A stretch of DNA of 6,299 nt from Minisyncoccota bacterium (GCA_028713795.1 JAQTNP010000031.1:1-6299), one strand, 5' to 3'. Counted from the stretch's first letter, positions 1 to 6,246 are shown. The notes: generated by a model from the sequence alone, not told the origin. Numbers and translations are program-made.

Positions 1-791
1 ATTAATTTCTCTAATGCTAACTTAGCCACATGCCTTCTGATGGGGCTAAAGCTTGAAATGATTACCATATCAGGAGTTTCATCTATTATCACTTCAACTC
101 CCGTAATCTTTTCAAAGGTTTTAATATTTCTGCCTTCTTTTCCGATTATCCTTCCCTTAACTTTGTCCGAAGGCAGGGCAACTGTAGTAATTGTGGTTTC
201 CTGAGCCTGAGACAAACCATATTTTTGTATGGCTGTTGCAAGAATCCTTTGTGCTCTTTCTTTTAACCCTTCTTTGCCAACTTCTTCTAATTTCTGCATT
301 CTTTCTAACAATTCCTGTTTTGACTCTATCTCTATCTTCTTAATGAGAACATTTTTAGCTTCATCTGCGGACAAGCTGGCAATTTTTTCCAGCTTCTCAG
401 TTTCTTTGGTTATTGCTTCCTCTAGCTTTTTGCTTAAGTTTTCAAGGGTCTCTTCTTTTTTCTGCAGATCTGCGTCCTTTTTATCTGCATCTGACATTTT
501 GCCCTGTAAAATCCTTTCTCTCTGAGCTAGAAACTTTTCTGCTTTTAGAATCTCTTCTCTTCTGATTGATTCATCGTGCCTGGCTGCCTCTATTATCTTA
601 TCTGCCTTTGCTTGAGCATTTATCTCTAATTGCTCTGTTTCATTCTTTGTATCTTCTATCTGTTTTCTTAATCTCTTTTCTATCGTTCCCGCTCGTTTGC
701 GTAAAAGAGTTGCCCGGGCAATGTAACCAAGAACTGAGCCCAAAAAAATTCCAACTATGCCCACAGCTAACATTATTATTAGCTGATCCAT
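1..791 (-). CDS. rny: Ribonuclease Y, N-terminal part (C-terminal end outside window)
   Basis: RNase Y is a membrane-anchored endoribonuclease that starts mRNA decay. The 263 complete codons visible show the family layout: an N-terminal transmembrane helix (about residues 4-26), a long charged Lys/Glu-rich coiled coil (about 30-190), then a KH RNA-binding domain (about 203-263) with the GxxG loop in IIGKEGRNIKTFEKITG (GKEG at 217-220). The catalytic HD domain that normally follows lies beyond the left edge, so catalytic residues cannot be checked. The ATG at 789-791 is the first start after an in-frame TAA at 795-797, and the protein begins MDQLIIMLAV; a second Met at residue 7 is possible but would shorten the anchor. 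No Shine-Dalgarno site is visible. The gene has its own likely promoter at 856-884, separating it from the upstream clpP cluster. Identification rests on the anchor, coiled coil and KH arrangement and the family-typical KH motif. Confidence 0.95.
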   Translation of the reverse strand, partial: MDQLIIMLAVGIVGIFLGSVLGYIARATLLRKRAGTIEKRLRKQIEDTKNETEQLEINAQAKADKIIEAARHDESIRREEILKAEKFLAQRERILQGKMSDADKKDADLQKKEETLENLSKKLEEAITKETEKLEKIASLSADEAKNVLIKKIEIESKQELLERMQKLEEVGKEGLKERAQRILATAIQKYGLSQAQETTITTVALPSDKVKGRIIGKEGRNIKTFEKITGVEVIIDETPDMVIISSFSPIRRHVAKLALEKL

Positions 792-855
792 AGTTTAAAG
801 ACTGGTAATATATTACTCAGACATTACCTAATCTTGGTTAATTATTGACTCTCTT

Positions 856-884
856 AATATATCAGATTGGAAGAGGGTTGTAAA
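856..884 (-). promoter_or_regulatory. Sigma-70-type promoter with extended -10, for rny
   Basis: Read on the minus strand, TTTACA (879-884, five of six matches to TTGACA) is followed after exactly 17 bp by TATATT (856-861, five of six matches to TATAAT). The bases just upstream of the -10 give TGATATATT, an extended -10 (TGn) element. Transcription would start near 849, leaving a 5' untranslated region of about 58 nt before the rny ATG at 791. Its place between the hairpin at 896-915 and rny fits a separate transcription unit. This is prediction from consensus and spacing only; AT-rich DNA produces chance matches. Confidence 0.55.
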
Positions 885-895
885 TGAGGAGTTTA

Positions 896-915
896 AAACC
901 CTCTTTCGAGGGTTT
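896..915 (-). terminator. Hairpin terminator after the clpP cluster
   Basis: On the minus strand AAACCCTC and GAGGGTTT form a perfect 8-bp stem closed by a GAAA tetraloop (GNRA type), beginning 3 nt after the TAA of the Cys-rich gene C. The run of T after the stem is short on this strand (TTTT, shared with the stem end, then AAAC), so termination may be partial. On the plus strand the same stem is followed by CTTTTAAT, so it could also work in that direction, although no plus-strand gene points at it. It most likely ends the hppA-tig-clpP-ABC transcript or marks its processed 3' end. Confidence 0.6.
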
Positions 916-918
916 CTT

Positions 919-1386
919 TTAATACACTATTCTTTTTTCTATCTGACAATTATCTATAACCCATTCTAGATCAAATTCCGACAATTCGCGTCTTTCCTTG
1001 TTTAACACAAAATACTCCATGACAGTATTTTCACCATCTATCGACGGCATTTTATTATCATACCATATATCCGGACATATTCTTAATAGATTTTTGTTAT
1101 CGCAAGAAACCTCTATTCCATCTGAGGCTGGTCCTTTATAGCATCTACAATTGCTACATGTTCCATTACAGAGATTATACCCTATTCCTGATTCGCCGCA
1201 TGATTTATACCTCGATGTTCCTTCGCACTCACAAACAATTTCCCCTATCTGATTGCATCCTTCCCAGCCCCCGCAAGGAATCTCTACGGGACCTATTATC
1301 GTATTTTCAGTAAAAATAAAATATGCAAGTACAGATAAAACGATGATAATAAAAAAGATTATTACAATTAATATTATTTTATTCAT
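919..1386 (-). CDS. Membrane-anchored Cys-rich protein C (homologue of A)
   Basis: I do not recognise a named family. The 155-residue protein has a basic start (MNK), one hydrophobic helix (about 4-25) and then a soluble domain expected outside the membrane. That domain carries 12 cysteines (38, 44, 52, 54, 63, 73, 77, 80, 82, 95, 104, 147), with blocks PCGGW (37-41), CSNCRCYKGP (77-86), GIEVSC (90-95), NLLRICPD (99-106) and RRELSEFDLEWV (132-143). It is homologous over its whole length to protein A (1888-2361): eleven cysteines align, and roughly half of all residues match by eye. No lipobox is present, so it is probably helix-anchored rather than a lipoprotein. The start lies 5 nt after the stop of B, in the same AT-rich context (ATGAATAAAA) as A and B. 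The even Cys count suggests disulfides; metal binding is an alternative. It is the last gene before the hairpin at 896-915. Confidence 0.85.
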   Translation of the reverse strand: MNKIILIVIIFFIIIVLSVLAYFIFTENTIIGPVEIPCGGWEGCNQIGEIVCECEGTSRYKSCGESGIGYNLCNGTCSNCRCYKGPASDGIEVSCDNKNLLRICPDIWYDNKMPSIDGENTVMEYFVLNKERRELSEFDLEWVIDNCQIEKRIVY

Positions 1387-1391
1387 ATATT

Positions 1392-1730
1392 TTAATTAAT
1401 TAAGGATGCAATAGAACATTGATTATTCAAACAACGAATTTCTGCTGGTTCGCAACAAACCATAGGACAAATTTCTGGCTCAGAACAATTATTTTGCGCA
1501 TACCAATCATTTTTGTATTCTTTATTTATAATATCTTCATATGAAAATCCTCCACATCCGCTACAAGTACAATTGCAGCCAACAGGAATACAATCTTCGT
1601 TTACATCACAAACCCTCATTTCTTCTGGGGTAATAAATCCTATATTATTTGGCCAAAACCGCCAAGCCAAAAATCCGACAATTATGATAATAAATAAACA
1701 AATTACTGGAATTAATATTTTTTTATTCAT
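1392..1730 (-). CDS. Small membrane-anchored Cys-rich protein B
   Basis: This 112-residue protein (from the ATG at 1728-1730) has one N-terminal helix (about 5-24) and a short outside domain with 12 cysteines (41, 47, 52, 54, 56, 59, 82, 88, 92, 93, 100, 105), plus Cys11 inside the helix. The pattern CDVNEDCIPVGCNC, then CGG, a Trp at 76, ICPMVCC and CLNNQC resembles small Cys-rich domains with a D-x-D-C-x-P-V core that I recall from secreted or surface proteins of uncultivated bacteria; that is recollection, not a search. Apart from its first seven codons it is unrelated to A and C. An in-frame TTG at 1740-1742 would add four residues (MIKN) and sits 7 nt after a GGAG. I prefer the ATG because its context is identical to that of gene A, but the TTG is a real alternative. 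B lies 8 nt after the clpP remnant and 5 nt before C. Function unknown. Confidence 0.8.
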   Translation of the reverse strand: MNKKILIPVICLFIIIIVGFLAWRFWPNNIGFITPEEMRVCDVNEDCIPVGCNCTCSGCGGFSYEDIINKEYKNDWYAQNNCSEPEICPMVCCEPAEIRCLNNQCSIASLIN

Positions 1731-1738
1731 ATTTTTAA

Positions 1739-1888
1739 TCAAATCTTTTCTCCTATCACTTCATCAACTATCCCATATTTCTTCCCTTCCTGAGCAAAAA
1801 GGTAGAAATCTCTGTCTGCATCTTTCTCCACTTTATCCAACTTCTGCCCTGTATGTTTTGCAACTATCTGGTTAGTCTTCTCTTTAAT
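1739..1888 (-). pseudogene. clpP remnant: duplicated last 49 codons only
   Basis: The reading frame encodes a stretch nearly identical to the ClpP C-terminus (residues 146-194 of the intact protein at 2370-2954), including KHTGQKLDKVEKDADRDFYL-like sequence and the end VDEVIGEKI. By hand count 44 of 49 residues match; changes are A148E, I150T, E152Q, S176F and E182K. It keeps the Asp equivalent to the third catalytic residue but lacks the regions holding the catalytic Ser and His and the whole core fold, so it cannot be a working protease. Homology starts exactly at the stop codon of gene A (1888-1890) and runs to its own TGA. An open frame extends upstream to an ATG at 1933, but that part only overlaps the end of A in another frame. 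Of 21 changed codons, 16 are silent, so it diverged as part of a functional gene. It may be translated in passing; a role for the peptide is not supported. Confidence 0.85.
1750..1753 (-). promoter_or_regulatory. Possible ribosome binding site GGAG for the TTG start of gene B
   Basis: GGAG, inside the clpP remnant (its Gly-Glu codons), lies 7 nt before the TTG at 1740-1742 but 19 nt before the ATG at 1728-1730. The TTG also overlaps the remnant's TGA stop (TTGA), a geometry suited to coupled translation. In the intact clpP copy the same GGAG exists but the triplet matching TTG is ATA, so gene A lacks this choice. Confidence 0.3.
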
Positions 1889-2361
1889 CACTCTACTATT
1901 GACGGCTGGATGTTGCAATTTGTTATGAGCCAATCCATGTCAAATTCTGATAATTCTCTCTTCTCTCCATTAAGAAAGAAGTATTCTGCAGAACTTGTTG
2001 ATTCATGACCAGTAACTTGTCTCCAACTTGTTTCATCTATCCATTCATCCGGACATATTCTTAATAGATTTCTATTCTCGCAAGAAACTTCTATTCCATT
2101 TTCGACAGGGCCTTGATAACATTTGCAAACACCGCACTGACCATAACACTTATTTTGCCCCGCATCGCATAAGGCATTTTCTGGGCATTGGAATTTAACT
2201 AATTTACCAGAACATTGGCAAACAGTATCGCCGAACATATCCCAACCACCACAAGGCATTACTCCTCCGGTTGTTACCGGTTTAGTAATAAAATACAGGG
2301 CAATAACAACCATAATAATTATTAACACTACTGAAGATATAATTAATATTTTTTTATTCAT
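1888..2361 (-). CDS. Membrane-anchored Cys-rich protein A (homologue of C)
   Basis: The 157-residue protein starts MNKKILI, has one hydrophobic helix (about 5-25) and an outside domain with 12 cysteines (37, 48, 50, 59, 65, 72, 76, 79, 81, 94, 103, 149). Shared blocks with protein C (919-1386) are PCGGW (36-40), CGVCKCYQGP (76-85), GIEVSC (89-94), NLLRICPDEW (98-107) and KRELSEFDMDWL (134-145). Eleven cysteines align with C; Cys65 here has no partner in C, and Cys44 of C has none here, so both keep an even total. No known domain is recognised, and no enzyme motif or lipobox is visible. The gene begins 8 nt after the clpP stop, probably on the same transcript, and its TGA stop is the exact point where the clpP remnant begins. 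The ATG at 2359-2361 is the only sensible start. GGAG is 19 nt upstream, too far for normal use. Role unknown; a disulfide-rich surface or periplasm-like domain is the plainest reading. Confidence 0.85.
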   Translation of the reverse strand: MNKKILIISSVVLIIIMVVIALYFITKPVTTGGVMPCGGWDMFGDTVCQCSGKLVKFQCPENALCDAGQNKCYGQCGVCKCYQGPVENGIEVSCENRNLLRICPDEWIDETSWRQVTGHESTSSAEYFFLNGEKRELSEFDMDWLITNCNIQPSIVE

Positions 2362-2519
2362 ATTTTTAATTATATTTTCTCTCCTATCACCTCATCTACA
2401 ATTCCATATTCTTTCCCTTCTTGAGCAGAAAGGTAGAAATCCCTGTCTGCATCTTTCTCCACCTTATCTAACTTTTGTCCTGTATGTTTTGCAACTATCT
2501 CATTAATCTTTGCCTTAAT
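2341..2519 (-). repeat. Direct repeat, copy 1 (end of intact clpP plus start of gene A)
   Basis: This is the presumed original copy of the 179-bp repeat described at 1710-1888. Here it forms the true 3' end of clpP (residues 146-194), the 8-nt spacer and the first seven codons of gene A. No insertion-sequence ends, terminal inverted repeats or transposase lie beside either copy, so simple recombination, not transposition, is the likely cause. Confidence 0.85.
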
Positions 2520-2954
2520 CTTTAAAATCTGTTTAGCTGTTATTTCAATCTCTGACGCTTGGCCAGAAACCCCTCCGGCCACCTGATGCAAAAGAATTTC
2601 AGAATTAGGCAAGGCAAATCTTTTCCCTTTTGTTCCCGCAGCTAATAGTACTGCAGCCATAGAGCCAGCTAAACCTACGCATACAGTAGAGATAGGGCAA
2701 GATATATACTGCATTGTATCATATATTGCCAATCCTGCAGTAACAGATCCTCCTGGACTGTTAATGTATAACTTAATTTCCTTTTTGGGATCTTTTGAAA
2801 CAAGAAAAAGAATCTGGGCTATGATTAAATTAGCCAATTCGTCTCCAACAGGTCCGGCCAAAAAGATAATTCTGTCTTCTAATAATCTAGAATAGATATC
2901 ATATGCTCTTTCTCTTTGCCCTGATTTTTCAACTATTGTTGGTATTATTGTCAT
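2370..2954 (-). CDS. clpP: ATP-dependent Clp protease proteolytic subunit
   Basis: ClpP is the serine peptidase that assembles into a two-ring, 14-subunit chamber in the cytoplasm and degrades proteins fed by a Clp/Hsp100 unfoldase. The 194 residues are the usual full length. The start MTIIPTIVEKSGQRERAYDI matches the family N-terminus, which supports the ATG at 2952-2954. The catalytic triad is in place: Ser98 in AGSMAA, His123 in ILLHQ and Asp172 in DADRDFY; the INSPGG strand (64-69) is also present. The gene starts inside the end of tig (26-nt overlap), so translation of the two is probably coupled. The tig-clpP order is common in bacteria, often followed by clpX; here no clpX follows and the next gene is Cys-rich protein A. 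The partner unfoldase must be encoded elsewhere. The last 49 codons are duplicated at 1739-1888. Confidence 0.97.
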   Translation of the reverse strand: MTIIPTIVEKSGQRERAYDIYSRLLEDRIIFLAGPVGDELANLIIAQILFLVSKDPKKEIKLYINSPGGSVTAGLAIYDTMQYISCPISTVCVGLAGSMAAVLLAAGTKGKRFALPNSEILLHQVAGGVSGQASEIEITAKQILKIKAKINEIVAKHTGQKLDKVEKDADRDFYLSAQEGKEYGIVDEVIGEKI

Positions 2955-4230
2955 TTTTTTGAGTTAAATTCTCTAAAAATTCCAAGGCCTTTGTGTTTTC
3001 TATCCTTTCTCTAGTATATTCTTGCAAATGATCTGGATCAATAGCTTCGTTTGCTTCATTTTCTGTTTTAAATTGGCTTAAGAATTTGTTAGATTCCTCT
3101 GCGATTTCAGCATCAGTTGCTGAAATATCTTCTAATTTCTTTAATTCCTTTAAAATCAATGACTTCTTAATTTTATCCTTAATACTAGGGATTAATGACT
3201 CTTCAAATCCTTTCTGATCCAGTTTCGCCTGTTTTAAATAATCCTCAAAGCTCATCTTAAGCATTTCAGGAATTCTTGCTTGCAAATCTTTAGCTGCCTG
3301 TTCTTTTTCCACATCAATTAGAATCTGGGGAATATCACAATCTGTCTTTTTCGCTATCTCGTCCAATACCAATCCTTGTATTCTTTGCCTTTCTACCTGT
3401 TCTTTTTCCTTTATAATTCCTGATTTGATTTCTTTTCTTAAATGCTCTAAATTATCAAATTTCCCTATTGTTTTGGCAAACTCATCATTAATTTCAGGCA
3501 TTGAGACGCTTTCAATCTTGATGACTTTTGCTTTAAAGGATATTTCTTTGCCTGCAATTTCTTTATTAATATAGTCCTTGGGGAAAGTGATTTTGAATTC
3601 TTTTTCCTGATTTTTTTGAAGTCCTAATAGCTCATTTTCAAAATCAGGAAGCAAATGAGATTGCCCTATTACAAAATCCTCAACCATTTCTTTCCCTTCA
3701 TTAATGGAAGGGGAATTGTAGGAAATCTCTACAAAATCTCCCTTTTCTATCTTCCCGTCCTTAGGAGATGTCTGAGATCTGGATCTTTGTATCCAATTAA
3801 TAGTATCTTCTACTTCTTTATCTTCTATCTTTACTTCTTGTTTCTTGATTCCTTTAGCTATCTCTTTATAATCAGGAAGCTTTACGTCCGGAAGAACCCA
3901 GAATGCGGCTTTAAATTCCAAAGGATTTCCTTTGGCTAATTTAATAACAGAGATTTCTGGGGGACCAATAATTTCCAGTTTGTTTTCAGCGATGAATTTC
4001 CAATAGAAATGCTTTACCGCTTCTTCGCCCGCATATTCTATAATCTTGTTTTCATCAAGATAGTTTTGGGCTAAAGAATCAGGGACCTGCCCTTTTCTGA
4101 ATCCATTTACTGCTAGATTTTCTTTTGACCCCTTCAAAACTTTTTCAAAGAATGGATTAAATTCTTCTGCAGAAATTTCAATTAAAACTTCTTTTTTGCA
4201 ATCCTTTAAATCATTTATCTGGGTTTTCAT
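2929..4230 (-). CDS. tig: Trigger factor, ribosome-associated chaperone
   Basis: Trigger factor binds the ribosome at the exit tunnel and shields new chains as they emerge; most members also have peptidyl-prolyl isomerase activity. The 433-residue length is normal. The N-terminal ribosome-binding domain (about 1-115) holds the signature loop GFRKGQVP (43-50; the usual form is GFRxGK). An FKBP-type domain covers about 158-240 (KGDFVEISYN, FENELLGL, FKITFPKDY), and a helical, Lys/Glu-rich chaperone domain runs from about 245 to 420. It ends in an Asn-rich tail (QKNDNNTNNS), part of which is dictated by overlap with the start of clpP. The ATG at 4228-4230 overlaps the hppA TGA as ATGA, so initiation is probably coupled to hppA termination; no Shine-Dalgarno site is seen. 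Whether the FKBP domain is catalytically active cannot be judged, since its hydrophobic pocket is not obviously conserved. Confidence 0.95.
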   Translation of the reverse strand: MKTQINDLKDCKKEVLIEISAEEFNPFFEKVLKGSKENLAVNGFRKGQVPDSLAQNYLDENKIIEYAGEEAVKHFYWKFIAENKLEIIGPPEISVIKLAKGNPLEFKAAFWVLPDVKLPDYKEIAKGIKKQEVKIEDKEVEDTINWIQRSRSQTSPKDGKIEKGDFVEISYNSPSINEGKEMVEDFVIGQSHLLPDFENELLGLQKNQEKEFKITFPKDYINKEIAGKEISFKAKVIKIESVSMPEINDEFAKTIGKFDNLEHLRKEIKSGIIKEKEQVERQRIQGLVLDEIAKKTDCDIPQILIDVEKEQAAKDLQARIPEMLKMSFEDYLKQAKLDQKGFEESLIPSIKDKIKKSLILKELKKLEDISATDAEIAEESNKFLSQFKTENEANEAIDPDHLQEYTRERIENTKALEFLENLTQKNDNNTNNS

Positions 4231-6230
4231 ATGAATAAAGGAAGGGAAAGTAGAGCAACAACCCCAATTAATTTAATCAGGATGTTTAACGATGGGCCTG
4301 CCGTATCTTTGAAAGGATCTCCAATCGTATCTCCTATCACCGCTGCTTTGTGAGCTTCTGACCCTTTTCCTCCAAGATTTCCTGCTTCAATATATTTCTT
4401 GGCATTATCCCAAGCTCCTCCGGCATTAGCCATGAATATAGCTAGAATGAAACCAGAGCTCAATGCTCCTAAAAGGGCTCCGGTAACTGCTTCTTTCCCT
4501 AATATCACCCCAATAATGATTGGAACGACAATTACCAGTAAGGCAGGGAAACTCATCTCTTTTAACGATCTTTTGGTAGCCAAGTCAATGCAAGCCTTGT
4601 GGTCTGCCTGCTCTGTCCCATCTATTAATCCTTTCTTCTCCTTAAATTGTCTTCTTACTTCGTTGACTATCTCTAAGGCTCCATGGCTGACTGATTTCAT
4701 TGTCAGAGAAGCAAAAAGAAATGGAAGCATGGCTCCGATAAAGACACCGGCTATAGTTCTTGCTTCAAAAAGATTAACGCTACTTAATCCTCCCTGCTGG
4801 GCAAAAGTAACCAGCCAGGCTAAAGATGCCAGAGCGGCTGCTCCTATGGCAAACCCCTTGCCTGCAGCTGCTGTACTATTTCCAACAGCATCTAAGGCCT
4901 CTGTTCTTTGTCTTGCTTCTGGAGGAAGATCGGCCATTTCAGATATTCCGGCTGCATTGTCAGCGATAGGTCCATAGCAATCAGTAGAGAGATTTATCCC
5001 CAATACTCCCAATATTCCTACTCCTGCCAGGGCAATTCCGTATAGCCCGGCAAAATGATGGGCAAGCACTATTGTTGCTGCCACAGATATTACCGGAATT
5101 ACCGAGCTTTTCATTCCAACAGTCAGCCCTTCTAGAATTACTCCTGATGGGCCGGCCTGGGTGGCAATAGCAATATCTTGAGTTGGTTTTTTCTGTTCTG
5201 AAGTATAGTATTCCGTTGATTTGCCAATAATATATCCGCTGATTATGCTTAACAAAACTGCAATGAATAATTTGTAATCATGGACGTAAAACTGAATTAC
5301 CAGAAATGAGCCAATAATCATTAATGCATTGGCTAAAAGTATTCCTCTTCCCATAGCCTTCCTAATTCCTGTTGTTTGTTTGGCAAAATCAGCTTGAGCT
5401 AATTCTTTGGAAACTTTAATGAATAAAGATCCGACAAGAGAACTAAATATACCTACAGCGGCAAGAAGCAAAGGAAGAAAAATTCCTTGGCTTCCGGTAA
5501 AAGCAACCGATCCTATCACCATTGCTGCAGCAATAGAAGAAACATATGATTCAAACAGATCAGATCCCATTCCGGCAATATCACCAACATTGTCTCCTAC
5601 ATTATCAGCAATTACTGCTGGATTTCTGGGATCGTCTTCGGGAATGCCTAACTCTGTTTTTCCCACTAGGTCAGCTCCTACATCAGCGCTCTTGGTAAAT
5701 ATTCCGCCTCCCACTCTCATAAACAGGGCTACGAAAGATGCGCCAAAAGCATAATTAATTAAAAGCTCTGCATTCTTAAATCCTGTAAATATTCCCCAAG
5801 CCAGGATTATTCCCAGAAGGCCTAGACCAACTACTAAAAATCCCATTACTTCTCCTCCCCAGATTGAAATATTGAAGCTTTCTGCAAAATTCTTCTGCGC
5901 CTTATGGGCTGTTTTTACATTAGCCATTGTAGAAACCATCATTCCAAGATATCCAGTCAAGCTGGATATGACTGCTCCAAAAAGAAACATTAGGGGAGCC
6001 AGATATGTTTTCTGAATAAGTCCTAAAACAATAGCAACTAGGATAAAAACAAGGGCCATTGTCTTAAATTCTCTTATCAAGAATGCCTTAGCCCCATCTT
6101 GTATCGCCTTGGCGATCTCCAATGCTTTTCCTTCTCCTTTTTCGCTTCTCTTTATCTTATTGAAAACGTAGAAAACGAAAAAAAGATCTACAACTGCCAA
6201 TGCTATCGGGATCAGAATTAGAATAGACAT
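4227..6230 (-). CDS. hppA: Membrane-bound ion-pumping pyrophosphatase, K+-dependent type
   Basis: This integral membrane enzyme hydrolyses pyrophosphate and pumps H+ and/or Na+ across the membrane. The 667-residue length and many hydrophobic segments fit the family (about 16 helices). Active-site motifs are intact: GADLVGK (185-191), EDDPRNP (198-204), DNVGDNVGD (209-217), STDCYGPIADNAAG (415-428), NAGGAWDNAKK (602-612) and GDTIGDPFKDTAGPS (633-647). GNSTAAAGKG (450-459) has Ala and Gly where K+-independent enzymes have Lys and Thr, indicating K+ dependence. A Glu at 227 in SDLFESYV sits where I recall Na+-pumping enzymes such as that of Thermotoga maritima having their gate Glu; plant H+ pumps have it one turn later. 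Na+ or mixed Na+/H+ pumping is therefore plausible but unproven. The ATG at 6228-6230 starts 16 nt after the preceding gene's stop, with no clear Shine-Dalgarno site. The 3' end overlaps tig by 4 nt. Confidence 0.97.
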   Translation of the reverse strand: MSILILIPIALAVVDLFFVFYVFNKIKRSEKGEGKALEIAKAIQDGAKAFLIREFKTMALVFILVAIVLGLIQKTYLAPLMFLFGAVISSLTGYLGMMVSTMANVKTAHKAQKNFAESFNISIWGGEVMGFLVVGLGLLGIILAWGIFTGFKNAELLINYAFGASFVALFMRVGGGIFTKSADVGADLVGKTELGIPEDDPRNPAVIADNVGDNVGDIAGMGSDLFESYVSSIAAAMVIGSVAFTGSQGIFLPLLLAAVGIFSSLVGSLFIKVSKELAQADFAKQTTGIRKAMGRGILLANALMIIGSFLVIQFYVHDYKLFIAVLLSIISGYIIGKSTEYYTSEQKKPTQDIAIATQAGPSGVILEGLTVGMKSSVIPVISVAATIVLAHHFAGLYGIALAGVGILGVLGINLSTDCYGPIADNAAGISEMADLPPEARQRTEALDAVGNSTAAAGKGFAIGAAALASLAWLVTFAQQGGLSSVNLFEARTIAGVFIGAMLPFLFASLTMKSVSHGALEIVNEVRRQFKEKKGLIDGTEQADHKACIDLATKRSLKEMSFPALLVIVVPIIIGVILGKEAVTGALLGALSSGFILAIFMANAGGAWDNAKKYIEAGNLGGKGSEAHKAAVIGDTIGDPFKDTAGPSLNILIKLIGVVALLSLPLFI

Positions 6231-6246
6231 ATATTCTTAATATTAA

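Larger units (their letters stand above)
1710..1888 (-). repeat. Direct repeat, copy 2 (clpP tail plus spacer plus gene start)
   Basis: This 179-bp stretch aligns without gaps to 2341-2519, offset 631 bp. It covers 49 clpP codons and stop, an 8-nt spacer (TTAAAAAT) and the first 21 nt of the next gene. The 29 nt of spacer plus gene start are identical in both copies, while the clpP part differs at about 22 of 147 positions. The left end coincides with divergence of B from A after seven codons; the right end is the stop of A. Confidence 0.85.

Noticed and set aside
229..793. Two plus-strand open frames (229-525, 566-793)
   Set aside because: They are antisense to the RNase Y coiled coil; the Ser/Leu-rich sequence is what the reverse of Lys/Glu-rich coding gives.
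806..815. Perfect palindrome TAATATATTA before rny as an operator or the -10 element
   Set aside because: A 10-bp A/T-only palindrome is expected by chance in this AT-rich spacer, and no -35 with good spacing accompanies it; the promoter at 856-884 is better.
1698..1730. Lipoprotein signal in gene B (Cys11 in the N-terminal helix)
   Set aside because: The residues before it (IPVIC) lack the small residue needed at -1, and there is no polar region after the Cys; it is an ordinary helix Cys.
1513..1875. Plus-strand open frame of 120 codons across gene B and the clpP remnant
   Set aside because: It spans the start of one minus-strand gene and a pseudogene and has no recognisable features.
1739..1933. 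A 64-codon open frame starting MAHNKLQHPAV as an independent gene
   Set aside because: Its first 15 codons are the end of gene A read in another frame, and the rest is the clpP tail without Ser/His catalytic regions; it is better described as a remnant.
4399..4977. Plus-strand open frame of 192 codons inside hppA
   Set aside because: It lies antisense to highly conserved pyrophosphatase motifs; its composition is that of a shadow frame and it shows no domain.
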